A stretch of 16,478 nucleotides of DNA, taken from contig JAZKXL010000120.1 of the NCBI GenBank assembly GCA_045611635.1, forward strand, positions 1 through 16,478. The letters are read 5' to 3'. Origin of the DNA: Fimenecus sp045611635 (lineage in GTDB: Bacteria > Bacillota > Clostridia > Oscillospirales > Acutalibacteraceae). Below are positions 1 to 6,993 of this stretch, in pieces. The position numbers and the translations under genes were made by a program. The notes beneath the pieces are model-generated. The model made no database searches, was not told the DNA's origin, and saw nothing but the letters and a program-made list of their open reading frames with translations. Each line of letters opens with the position of its first letter. Within the stretch, counting starts at the first letter, position 1.

Positions 1-95
1 ACGTTTGGTTTCCAAGTTCTGTTTGAACGTCTGTGTGAGTGAGAAACCTTGATGCCGAAAGCAACGTCTTTACCACAATATTCGCATTTTGCCAT
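1..95 (-). CDS. rpmB: Ribosomal protein L28, N-terminal part (cut by window edge)
   Basis: This gene encodes large-subunit ribosomal protein bL28. The first 31 codons are visible on the minus strand and begin MAKCEYCGKDVAFGIKVSHS, followed by HRRSNRTWKPN. The CEYCGK start and the SHSHRRSNRTWKPN segment are typical of L28; the C-x-x-C pair suggests the zinc-binding form. The start ATG (93-95) has a strong GGAGGTG ribosome binding site upstream at 104-110 in minus-strand sense. The gene is divergent from recA and has its own sigma-A-type promoter. The C-terminal half lies outside the window. Confidence 0.95.
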   Translation of the reverse strand, partial: MAKCEYCGKDVAFGIKVSHSHRRSNRTWKPN

Positions 96-150
96 TTTAT
101 AGGCACCTCCTTATATCACGGGGATAAATAATCAAATTACAACAAGAGAC

Positions 151-179
151 ATTATATCAGTTACTTTCGCAATTTGCAA
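151..179 (-). promoter_or_regulatory. Sigma-A promoter of rpmB
   Basis: On the minus strand there is TTGCAA (179-174) and TATAAT (156-151), separated by exactly 17 bp. The -10 hexamer is a perfect consensus. It points toward rpmB, leaving a 5' leader of roughly 50 nt. It is back-to-back with the recA promoter, whose -35 hexamer has the same sequence. Confidence 0.75.
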
Positions 180-222
180 GTGTTTTTTGAAAAAATATTT
201 TATGAATTTTAATAAAAAGTAC

Positions 223-251
223 TTGCAATTTATAAATGAATAATATATAAT
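223..251 (+). promoter_or_regulatory. Sigma-A promoter of the recA operon
   Basis: TTGCAA at 223-228 and a perfect TATAAT at 246-251 are separated by 17 bp. Transcription would begin near 258, giving a leader of about 35 nt before the recA ATG at 292. No other promoter is evident before pgsA, so this one probably drives recA-recX-rimO-pgsA. Confidence 0.8.
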
Positions 252-261
252 ACTATCAAAC

Positions 262-273
262 GAACATTTGTGC
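262..273 (+). promoter_or_regulatory. Candidate LexA (SOS) operator of recA
   Basis: GAACATTTGTGC matches the Firmicutes SOS box core GAAC-N4-GTTC at seven of eight fixed positions (GTGC instead of GTTC on the right). It sits just after the -10 hexamer, over the expected transcription start, a position where LexA would block the promoter. recA is the classic LexA target, which supports the call. The mismatch leaves binding strength uncertain. Confidence 0.6.
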
Positions 274-291
274 GATAGCGAGGTATATAAA

Positions 292-1395
292 ATGGCTGAT
301 AAATCAAAAGCTTTAGAAACCGCATTACTTCAAATTGAAAAGAATTACGGTAAAGGTGCAGTTATGCGCCTTGGTGAAAATAGTTCATTGAATGTTGAGG
401 CAATTTCAACTGGTTCAATTTCTCTTGACCATGCTACTGGTATTGGTGGACTTCCAAAAGGTAGAATTGTTGAAATTTATGGACCTGAATCTTCAGGTAA
501 AACAACTCTTGCTTTACAAGTAATTGCTGAGGCACAAAAACTTGGCGGTGAGGCAGCATTTATTGATGCTGAACACGCTCTTGACCCTGAATATGCTGAA
601 GCACTTGGTGTTGACATTAACTCACTTCTTGTTTCTCAGCCAGATAACGGTGAACAAGCCCTTGAAATTACTGAGGCACTTGCTCGCTCAGGTGCTCTTG
701 ATGTAATCGTAGTTGACTCAGTTGCAGCCCTTGTTCCACGTGCTGAAATTGAAGGCGATATGGGTGATAGTCATGTTGGTCTTCATGCTCGTCTTATGTC
801 ACAAGCACTTCGTAAGCTTACAAGTGTTATTAATAAGTCAAACACAATCGTTATCTTTATTAACCAGCTTCGTGAAAAAGTTGGCGTAATCTACGGTAAC
901 CCTGAAGTTACAACAGGCGGTCGTGCACTTAAGTTTTATACAACAATGCGAATTGATGTTCGTCGCGTTGAACAACTTAAAGGTCAAGGTAACGAGTTTA
1001 TCGGCTCACGTACTCGTGCAAAGATTGTTAAAAATAAGGTTGCTCCTCCATTTAAAGAGGCAGAATTTGACATTATGTATGGTGAAGGTATTTCAAAAAT
1101 TGGTGAAATCGTTGACCTTGGTGTTAAGTTCGATATTGTTAAAAAGAGTGGCGCTTGGTTCTATTATGGTGAACAGCGACTTGGTCAAGGTAGAGAAAAC
1201 GTAAAACTTCTCTTTAAACAAGAAACTGAGCTTGCTAATGAAATTGAGCAACAAATCCGCGCAAAAATGAAAGAGGCGCTTGACTCTAAAAAAGGCACAA
1301 CAACGCCAATTTCACAACCTGAAGTAATTAAAATTCCAACAACAAAAGCAGCAGCAAGAGCAACTCTTGATATTGCTGTTGATGATGACGAATAA
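292..1395 (+). CDS. recA: Recombinase RecA
   Basis: RecA forms ATP-dependent filaments on single-stranded DNA, drives homologous strand exchange and triggers LexA self-cleavage in the SOS response. The 367-residue protein has the Walker A motif GPESSGKTT at residues 64-72, the Walker B stretch VIVVDSVAALVP, the loop-region sequence GDMGDSHVGLHARLMSQALR and the INQLREKVGVIYGNPE segment typical of RecA. The acidic tail ends in DDDE. I chose ATG 292, which has GAGG at 280-283 upstream. An in-frame TTG at 268 would add eight unrelated residues and lies inside the putative LexA operator. The stop codon overlaps the recX ATG by one base, which implies translational coupling. Confidence 0.98.
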   Translation: MADKSKALETALLQIEKNYGKGAVMRLGENSSLNVEAISTGSISLDHATGIGGLPKGRIVEIYGPESSGKTTLALQVIAEAQKLGGEAAFIDAEHALDPEYAEALGVDINSLLVSQPDNGEQALEITEALARSGALDVIVVDSVAALVPRAEIEGDMGDSHVGLHARLMSQALRKLTSVINKSNTIVIFINQLREKVGVIYGNPEVTTGGRALKFYTTMRIDVRRVEQLKGQGNEFIGSRTRAKIVKNKVAPPFKEAEFDIMYGEGISKIGEIVDLGVKFDIVKKSGAWFYYGEQRLGQGRENVKLLFKQETELANEIEQQIRAKMKEALDSKKGTTTPISQPEVIKIPTTKAAARATLDIAVDDDE

Positions 1396-2021
1396 TGAAA
1401 CTTACTGTTAAAGAAGGTAAAGCCAACAAGGTTCATATCTATGTTGATGAAGAATATCGTGCAACAGTAGATAGTGACTATTGGTATTCAGAAAAATATA
1501 GAAATTATAAAGAAATTAATGAAGAAGAACTGACCGAGTTATTAAACGCGGTCAGTTTTCGTCGTGCTTATAACAAATCTCTCGACTTACTCTCACGTCG
1601 CCCTTTTGGTACAAAAGAACTTATAAAAAAACTTTGTGAAAAAGGTCACGATAAAGAATCCGCACAAAAAGCATGTGAAAGATTAACTGAATTAAAACTT
1701 CTTAATGACGAAGAGTATGCCCAAATTCTTGCAAAGGATTTACTTGAGCGTAAAAATTATAGCATTAAACGCATTAAACAAGAACTCGCGTTTCGTGGTA
1801 TAAGTCGTGAAATTGTTGAAAATACCGTTGATTTACTTGACAATGACCCAGTACCTCGTATTATAATGTTAATCAAGAAAAAATACATAAATAAAATAAA
1901 CGACGAAAAGGGCAAAAAAAGAACAGTTGATGCGCTTATGCGATTAGGTTATTCTTATTCCGATATTAAAACAGCCCTTAATAACATAATAGAATTTGGC
2001 GAGGACGAAATTTATGAGTAA
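1395..2021 (+). CDS. recX: RecA regulator RecX
   Basis: RecX binds RecA filaments and usually restrains their activity. The product is 208 residues, with an N-terminal beta-rich extension (about 1-50) followed by the three-helix repeats of the RecX family. Characteristic segments are ALNxxSFR-like NAVSFRRAYNKSLDLLSRRP, the FGTKELIKKLCEKG repeat, LNDEEYAQ and IKQELAFRGIS. Its ATG overlaps the recA stop by one base and it has no ribosome binding site of its own, so translation is probably coupled to recA. The gene order recA-recX is common. The last eight bases overlap the start of rimO. Confidence 0.93.
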   Translation: MKLTVKEGKANKVHIYVDEEYRATVDSDYWYSEKYRNYKEINEEELTELLNAVSFRRAYNKSLDLLSRRPFGTKELIKKLCEKGHDKESAQKACERLTELKLLNDEEYAQILAKDLLERKNYSIKRIKQELAFRGISREIVENTVDLLDNDPVPRIIMLIKKKYINKINDEKGKKRTVDALMRLGYSYSDIKTALNNIIEFGEDEIYE

Positions 2022-3339
2022 AAAAATTGGTATGGTATCTCTTGGTTGTCCAAAAAATCAAGTGGATGCCGAAATTATGCTTGCAAAACTTCAAAATAAC
2101 GGTTTTGAAATTGTGACCGACCCTTATGATGCTGATATTGTAATTGTCAACACTTGTGGATTTATTGAAGATGCAAAGCGTGAATCTATTGAAAATATTC
2201 TTGATATGATTTCATACAAAGAAGATTGCGAAAACCTTAAAGTCCTCGTTACAGGTTGTCTTGCACAACGTTATCAAAGTGAAATATTTAAAGAAATTCC
2301 TGAAACTGATGCAGTAATTGGTATCGGTGCAAATGAAGATATATGCGAAATTTGTGATAGAATTATAAGTGGTGAAAAGGTAGAGGAATTTCCTGAAAAA
2401 ACTAACCTTAAAATTGAGGGTGACCGTATTCTCACTACTCCACCATACTCCGCATACCTTAAAATTGCTGAGGGTTGCTCAAATCATTGTACTTACTGTG
2501 CAATTCCGTCTATTCGTGGCCCATTTCGTAGTCGACCAAGCGAAAGCATCCTTGCTGAAGCACAAAAATTAGCAAATGAAGGCGTAAAAGAATTGGTTGT
2601 TGTAGCACAAGATACAACTCGTTATGGTGAAGATTTATACGGCAAAAATGCCCTTGTGCCATTACTTAAAGCATTGTCAAAGGTTAATGGGGTTGAGTGG
2701 ATTCGTCTTCTTTACCTTTACCCTGAAAGAATTGATGATGCACTCATTAATGAAATCGCAACTAACAAAAAAATCGTAAAATATATGGATATACCACTTC
2801 AACATTGTAGCAAAAATGTTCTTAAAAGAATGAATCGCCACGGTGACCGTGAAACCCTTACTGCTCTTATAAACAAAATCCGCGAGCAAATAAAAGATGT
2901 CACAATCCGTACAACCTTTATTGCAGGTTTTCCAGGTGAAACCGAAGAAGAATTTAATGAACTTTGTGAATTTATTGAAGAAATGCGCTTCGAAAGAATG
3001 GGTTGTTTTGCTTATTCTGAAGAAGAGGATACTCCAGCTGCAAAGCTTGATGGAATGATGGATTTTGAAATCCGTCAGGACCGTGCCGATATTATAAATG
3101 AGCGTCAAAATGTAATTTTAGATGAAATTAATGATGCACTTATCGGTGAAGTGCTTGAAACCATTGTTGAAGGTTATGACGCTTATTCGGATTCATATTT
3201 TGGTAGAACAACTATGGATGCCCCTGAAATTGACACTCAAATCAGTTTTACTTGCGGTTACGAGCTAAATGATGGTGACATTGTAGACGTTGAAGTTATC
3301 AATGTGCTTGATGGTGAATTAACAGGAGAAGTTGTATGA
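2014..3339 (+). CDS. rimO: Ribosomal protein S12 methylthiotransferase RimO
   Basis: RimO is a radical-SAM methylthiotransferase that adds a methylthio group to a conserved Asp of ribosomal protein S12, using two [4Fe-4S] clusters. The 441-residue protein has the N-terminal MTTase domain with cluster cysteines C12 (SLGCPKNQ), C48 (VNTCGF) and C82 (TGCLAQRY). The radical-SAM motif C155-x3-C159-x2-C162 (CSNHCTYC) follows, and a C-terminal TRAM-like beta domain starts at about residue 375. The SLGCPKNQVD start favours RimO over the related tRNA enzyme MiaB. ATG 2014 follows GAGG at 2001-2004. A TTG at 1996 would add six residues with no support. The gene overlaps recX by 8 bases and pgsA by 4 (ATGA). 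Confidence 0.95.
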   Translation: MSKKIGMVSLGCPKNQVDAEIMLAKLQNNGFEIVTDPYDADIVIVNTCGFIEDAKRESIENILDMISYKEDCENLKVLVTGCLAQRYQSEIFKEIPETDAVIGIGANEDICEICDRIISGEKVEEFPEKTNLKIEGDRILTTPPYSAYLKIAEGCSNHCTYCAIPSIRGPFRSRPSESILAEAQKLANEGVKELVVVAQDTTRYGEDLYGKNALVPLLKALSKVNGVEWIRLLYLYPERIDDALINEIATNKKIVKYMDIPLQHCSKNVLKRMNRHGDRETLTALINKIREQIKDVTIRTTFIAGFPGETEEEFNELCEFIEEMRFERMGCFAYSEEEDTPAAKLDGMMDFEIRQDRADIINERQNVILDEINDALIGEVLETIVEGYDAYSDSYFGRTTMDAPEIDTQISFTCGYELNDGDIVDVEVINVLDGELTGEVV

Positions 3340-3926
3340 AATTGAACGTTCCAAATATTCTTACAATTGCAAGAATTTTTATTACACCAGTTTTTCTTGT
3401 GGTAATACTTATGGAAAATCTTCCTCATAGATTTTTAATTGCATGTATAATTTTTTTAATTGCCTCAATTACCGACGCCGTTGATGGTCACCTTGCAAGA
3501 AAACACAACCAAATAACAAATTTTGGTAAATTTTTAGACCCAATTGCCGATAAAATCCTCACTACATCAGCATTACTTGCTTTTATGAGTATGGGACTTT
3601 GTAATATTTGGATTGTAATGCTCGTTTTAACCCGTGAATTTACAATCGCATCAGTTAGAATGATTGCTGCGACGGGTGGGGTAGTAATTCCTGCAAATAT
3701 TTGGGGTAAAATCAAAACCGTAAGTCAAATGGTGTTTACAATTATTATTATGCTTTTAGGTGAAGCTTGGGAAACTATTGCAAATACAAATAAAGATTTG
3801 TACGCAAAACTTCCTGATTTGGCATTGGTTTCAAATGGATTTTTATGGATTACCGCAATTTTAACTGTTATCTCAGGTATTATTTACTTAAATGACAGTA
3901 AAAAGATAATTGATTTCACAAAGTGA
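3336..3926 (+). CDS. pgsA: CDP-diacylglycerol--glycerol-3-phosphate 3-phosphatidyltransferase
   Basis: PgsA makes phosphatidylglycerol phosphate from CDP-diacylglycerol and glycerol 3-phosphate, the committed step to phosphatidylglycerol and cardiolipin, in the cytoplasmic membrane. The 196-residue protein starts MKLNVPNILTIARI, typical of PgsA. It carries the CDP-alcohol phosphatidyltransferase signature D-x2-DG-x2-AR-x8-G-x3-D-x3-D, seen as DAVDGHLAR followed by GKFLDPIAD. Several hydrophobic membrane segments cover the rest of the protein. It is the last gene of the recA operon, joined to rimO by an ATGA overlap, with AGGAG at 3324-3328. No clear terminator follows, so read-through into the cysteine T-box leader is possible. 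Confidence 0.95.
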   Translation: MKLNVPNILTIARIFITPVFLVVILMENLPHRFLIACIIFLIASITDAVDGHLARKHNQITNFGKFLDPIADKILTTSALLAFMSMGLCNIWIVMLVLTREFTIASVRMIAATGGVVIPANIWGKIKTVSQMVFTIIIMLLGEAWETIANTNKDLYAKLPDLALVSNGFLWITAILTVISGIIYLNDSKKIIDFTK

Positions 3927-3933
3927 TTGCATT

Positions 3934-3964
3934 TTGTAAATTTATGTGTTAAAATACATATAAT
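3934..3964 (+). promoter_or_regulatory. Possible promoter of the T-box-cysE-cysS unit
   Basis: A perfect TATAAT lies at 3959-3964, starting about 30 bases after the pgsA stop and just before the T-box leader. The -35 match is poor: TTGTAA at 3934-3939 gives a 19-bp spacer. The -10 and its position are convincing; the -35 is not. Confidence 0.5.
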
Positions 3965-3971
3965 GTTTTTG

Positions 3972-4195
3972 AAAGACTATGACCGAAAAGAGTAGCAAAA
4001 ACTTTTTTATCAGAGATTACGGGTCACCGGCTGAAAGCCCGTATTAAAAAACTTTTGTGAAGTGCATTCGTGAGTCGGTATGGGGAAATACATACCCGTG
4101 TTGTTGCGTTATAAACTATTCGAGTTATAAATCGAAGTGGAACCGCGATTAGTCGCCTTCGTCTATGTTGTTATAGATGAAGGCGTAATTTTTTT
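3972..4195 (+). ncRNA. T-box leader, cysteine-specific
   Basis: This untranslated leader senses uncharged tRNA-Cys and controls transcription into cysE-cysS. The conserved T-box TGGAACCGCG lies at 4138-4147. The stem I base pairs ACCGA (3982-3986) with TCGGT (4075-4079). In the specifier loop, GAAG-TGC-A places a TGC cysteine codon at 4063-4065. The antiterminator can form from CGAAG (4133-4137) pairing with CTTCG (4157-4161) and GCGA (4145-4148) with TCGC (4153-4156), leaving the TGGAACC bulge free for the tRNA CCA end. The competing terminator uses the same 4154-4161 bases. The cysteine specifier agrees with the two downstream genes. Confidence 0.93.
4154..4195 (+). terminator. Regulated terminator of the cysteine T-box
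   Basis: The arms 4154-4166 and 4173-4185 form a 13-bp stem (CGCCTTCGTCTAT against ATAGATGAAGGCG, one G-U pair) with a 6-nt loop. TAA and a run of eight T follow. Its 5' arm is shared with the antiterminator, so it forms only when tRNA-Cys is charged. Confidence 0.9.
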
Positions 4196-4216
4196 GTGTT
4201 TTATGGAGGAATATTT

Positions 4217-4858
4217 TTGTTAAAAAGATTAAGAGAAGATATTCAAACGGTTAAAGAACGTGACCCTGCTGCATCCAGTATACTTGAAATTTTGCTTTTG
4301 TACCCAGGACTAAAAGCAATTAGAATGCATAGAGTTGCACACTGGTTTTACCGTCATAATTGCAAATTCTTTGCTCGTGCAATTTCACAACATGCTGCAA
4401 AGAAAACAAATATTGAAATTCATCCCGGCGCTACAATTGGTAGAAGATTTTTTATTGACCATGGCACAGGCGTCGTAATTGGCGAAACTGCCGAAATTGG
4501 TGATGATGTTACAATTTATCAAGGCGTAACACTTGGTGGTACAGGTAAAGATATAGGTAAGCGCCACCCAACAATTGGCAACAATGTTATGATTGGTTCG
4601 GGTGCAAAAATTTTAGGGCCATTCAAGGTTGGTGACAATTCAAATATTGCGTCAGGCGCAGTAGTGCTTGATGAAATTCCCGAAAATTCAACTGCAGTTG
4701 GTGTACCGGCTCGTGTTATTAAGCGAAATGGTAAACGCATTGACAATCTTGACCAAGTGCATATTCCTGACCCTGTTTCTCAGGAATTTTGTAGACTTAA
4801 TGCGAAAATTGATAAACTTGAAAAAGAGTTAGCAAAATATAAAGGAGAAGAAAAATAA
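4217..4858 (+). CDS. cysE: Serine O-acetyltransferase
   Basis: CysE acetylates L-serine with acetyl-CoA to give O-acetylserine, the direct precursor of cysteine, in the cytoplasm. The 213-residue protein has the N-terminal helical part (PAASSILEILLLYPGLKAI, then RMHRVAHWFY) and a left-handed beta-helix of hexapeptide repeats. The active-site stretch IDHGTGVVIGETAEIGDDVT and YQGVTLGGTGKD are standard for serine acetyltransferases. The start is TTG 4217, placed six bases after GGAGGA at 4205-4210. An upstream in-frame GTG at 4196 would put that ribosome binding site inside the gene. The gene lies directly behind the T-box terminator and its stop overlaps cysS by one base. Confidence 0.95.
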   Translation: MLKRLREDIQTVKERDPAASSILEILLLYPGLKAIRMHRVAHWFYRHNCKFFARAISQHAAKKTNIEIHPGATIGRRFFIDHGTGVVIGETAEIGDDVTIYQGVTLGGTGKDIGKRHPTIGNNVMIGSGAKILGPFKVGDNSNIASGAVVLDEIPENSTAVGVPARVIKRNGKRIDNLDQVHIPDPVSQEFCRLNAKIDKLEKELAKYKGEEK

Positions 4859-6258
4859 TGAAAGTATTTAACACTCTCACAAGACAAAAAGAAGAACTTA
4901 AAACACTTGTCCCAAACGAGTTAAAGGTTTACGCTTGCGGGCCAACTGTTTACAATTTTATTCATATCGGTAATGCTCGTCCACTTTGTGTATTTGACAC
5001 ATTTAGAAGATATATGGAATACCGTGGTTACAAAGTGAACTTCGTTCAAAACTTCACCGATATTGATGATAAAATTATCCGTCGCGCAAATGAAGAGGGC
5101 ACTGACTATAAAACTGTTTCTGAAAAATATATTGAAGAGTTTTGGGTTGATGCAAAGGGTATGAATGTGCGCGAAGCAACAGTACACCCAAAAGCAACTG
5201 AAAATATTGATGAAATTATCAATATTGTAAGCACTCTTATTGAAAAGGGTTACGCTTATGCTGTAGATAACGGTGACGTTTATTTTAGTCCAAAGCAGTT
5301 TAAAGAATACGGTAAACTTTCACACCAACCACTTGAAGACCTTGAAGCAGGTGCAAGAATCAATGTTGAAGAGGTTAAGCGTGAACCAATGGATTTTGCT
5401 CTTTGGAAGAGTGCAAAGCCAGGTGAACCATACTGGGAATCACCTTGGGGAAATGGTCGTCCAGGTTGGCACATTGAATGTTCAGCAATGGTTAGAAGAT
5501 ATTTAGGTGAAACTATTGATATTCATTGTGGCGGTCAAGACCTTGTTTTCCCACACCACGAAAACGAAATTGCACAAAGTGAATGCTGCAACGGTGTTCC
5601 TTTTGCAAATTATTGGATGCATAATGGATTTATCAGCGTTGACAATGTTAAAATGTCAAAATCACTTAACAACTTCTTTACAGTTCGTGATGTTGCTAAC
5701 GAATATGGTTATGAACCAATCCGTTACTTCCTTATTTCATCTCACTATAGAAGCCCAATCAACTATAGCGTTGATATTATTGAACAGTGTAAAGCTTCTC
5801 TTGTGCGTCTTTATAACTGTCGTGAGAGTCTTGATTTCGCAATGAAAAATGCAACTGATACAGTAGTTACAAATGTTGATGAAATCAAAGCAAAACTTCT
5901 TTCTCGCAAAGACCAGTTTATTACCGCTATGGATGATGACCTTAATACAGCTGATGCTATTACAGCAATTTTTGAACTTGTTAAAGATATTAACACAACA
6001 GTAATTACTGATGCGCCTTCAAGAGAACTTGTAGAACTTGCAACAACTCTTTTTGATGAACTTACAGGCGTTCTCGGTTTAGTTTACAATAGAAAAACAG
6101 AATCTCTTGATGACGAAATTGAAAAGCTCATTGAAGCACGTACTCAAGCTCGTAAAGATAGAAACTGGGCAGAGGCGGACCGTATTCGTGATGAACTCAA
6201 AGCACAGGGCATTGTTCTTGAAGATACACCACAGGGTGTTAAGTGGCATCGCGAATAA
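4858..6258 (+). CDS. cysS: Cysteinyl-tRNA synthetase
   Basis: This class I aminoacyl-tRNA synthetase charges tRNA-Cys. The 466-residue protein shows the zinc ligand C27 in YACGPTVYN, the HIGH-type motif HIGN at residues 36-39 and a second zinc cysteine C208 in WHIECSAM. It also has FPHHENE and the KMSKS motif at residues 265-269 (KMSKSLNNFF). The C-terminal helical anticodon-binding part ends RDELKAQGIVLEDTPQGVKW, as usual. AGGAG at 4843-4847 precedes ATG 4858. Sharing a T-box with cysE lets one signal, uncharged tRNA-Cys, raise both cysteine supply and charging capacity. Confidence 0.98.
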   Translation: MKVFNTLTRQKEELKTLVPNELKVYACGPTVYNFIHIGNARPLCVFDTFRRYMEYRGYKVNFVQNFTDIDDKIIRRANEEGTDYKTVSEKYIEEFWVDAKGMNVREATVHPKATENIDEIINIVSTLIEKGYAYAVDNGDVYFSPKQFKEYGKLSHQPLEDLEAGARINVEEVKREPMDFALWKSAKPGEPYWESPWGNGRPGWHIECSAMVRRYLGETIDIHCGGQDLVFPHHENEIAQSECCNGVPFANYWMHNGFISVDNVKMSKSLNNFFTVRDVANEYGYEPIRYFLISSHYRSPINYSVDIIEQCKASLVRLYNCRESLDFAMKNATDTVVTNVDEIKAKLLSRKDQFITAMDDDLNTADAITAIFELVKDINTTVITDAPSRELVELATTLFDELTGVLGLVYNRKTESLDDEIEKLIEARTQARKDRNWAEADRIRDELKAQGIVLEDTPQGVKWHRE

Positions 6259-6261
6259 TTC

Positions 6262-6361
6262 TCAGTGGCTATTTTCCCGTCACAACTCACTCAAAATACT
6301 CGACAATACACAAAAGTATTGCCTCCGTTTTTGACGGTTCTAACAAAAAATATCTCACTGA
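6262..6361. repeat. Nested palindromic element, about 100 bp, possibly a small mobile repeat
   Basis: The intergenic stretch after cysS is built of nested inverted repeats. These are outer TCAGTG (6262-6267) with CACTGA (6356-6361), then TATTTT (6270-6275) with AAAATA (6347-6352), CCGTC (6277-6281) with GACGG (6333-6337), and an apical CAATAC (6304-6309) with GTATTG (6316-6321). TAAT occurs on both sides (6256-6259 and 6362-6365), as a target duplication might. It could be a MITE-like repeat, or a structured RNA or bidirectional terminator between the convergent cysS and lipoprotein genes. One copy in this window cannot decide. Confidence 0.5.
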
Positions 6362-6386
6362 TAATATACTGTTTAATAAGTAGTTG

Positions 6387-6863
6387 CTAAACCCTATCAC
6401 AAAACAAAGTAACGGAATATTCGTTACACACAATTGTATATTTATATTTGCCGACAGTAATCACCATATTATTGTCGGCATATTTTATTGTGTTACTGTT
6501 TATTTTACAGTCATATAAAATTTTTCGTTGAGTGTCCGCGTCATTCCCTGTAAACACGCAACAAATATTACAAAATGTATTTATACCTTTATTTATGTCC
6601 ATACTTTCAGTAATTAAAATTGCAACGCCAATAATGCTGTTGTCACCATCGAGCGAGAGTGTAATAAGACCATCGCTACTGTCATAAAACATATAGTTTT
6701 GATTATTTTTATCACTGCCAAATAAAAAGTCAGCGGTTTTATATGTAGTTCCATATTGCTTATTCATTCTTGCAACAAATTGCTGTACCCCAAATTTAGT
6801 TTCTTGTGAACATCCCGACAAAATCATAAGAATACAAGTTAAAACTGCAATTTTTTTAATCAT
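6387..6863 (-). CDS. Small predicted lipoprotein, function unknown
   Basis: The 158-residue product begins with a lipoprotein signal peptide: MIKKIAVLTCILMILSGCSQ has a positively charged start, a hydrophobic core and the lipobox LSGC with Cys18 as the lipidation site. The mature protein would be anchored to the outer face of the membrane. I do not recognise the rest. It is rich in Asn, Asp and Thr, has a predicted alternation of short beta strands, and contains a CNICC cluster in its middle. GGGTG lies six to seven bases before the ATG in minus-strand sense. It is transcribed toward cysS and divergently from the exporter genes. It might be a partner of that exporter, but only adjacency suggests this. 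Confidence 0.75.
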   Translation of the reverse strand: MIKKIAVLTCILMILSGCSQETKFGVQQFVARMNKQYGTTYKTADFLFGSDKNNQNYMFYDSSDGLITLSLDGDNSIIGVAILITESMDINKGINTFCNICCVFTGNDADTQRKILYDCKINSNTIKYADNNMVITVGKYKYTIVCNEYSVTLFCDRV

Positions 6864-6941
6864 TCAATCACCCAATACTAGTTTTATAAATAAATATATG
6901 TAAAAAATAAAATAAATTTACAATTTATTTACAAACAAATA

Positions 6942-6970
6942 TTGGAAAATCAATTAAAATGTTGTAAAAT
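6942..6970 (+). promoter_or_regulatory. Probable promoter of the exporter operon
   Basis: TTGGAA (6942-6947) and TAAAAT (6965-6970) are separated by 17 bp, about 24 bases before the GTG start. The surroundings are very AT-rich, so chance matches are likely, but spacing and position are right. Confidence 0.5.
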
Positions 6971-6993
6971 ATTATATATCAAAATATGAAAGC

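Noticed and set aside
268..291. Earlier TTG start for RecA
   Set aside because: The added residues do not resemble RecA, the codons lie in the LexA-type operator, and the spacing of GAGG fits the ATG at 292.
6864..6941. A promoter for the minus-strand lipoprotein gene
   Set aside because: The region is so AT-rich that several weak TATA-like hexamers occur on that strand, but none has a convincing -35 at 16-18 bp, so no site is called.
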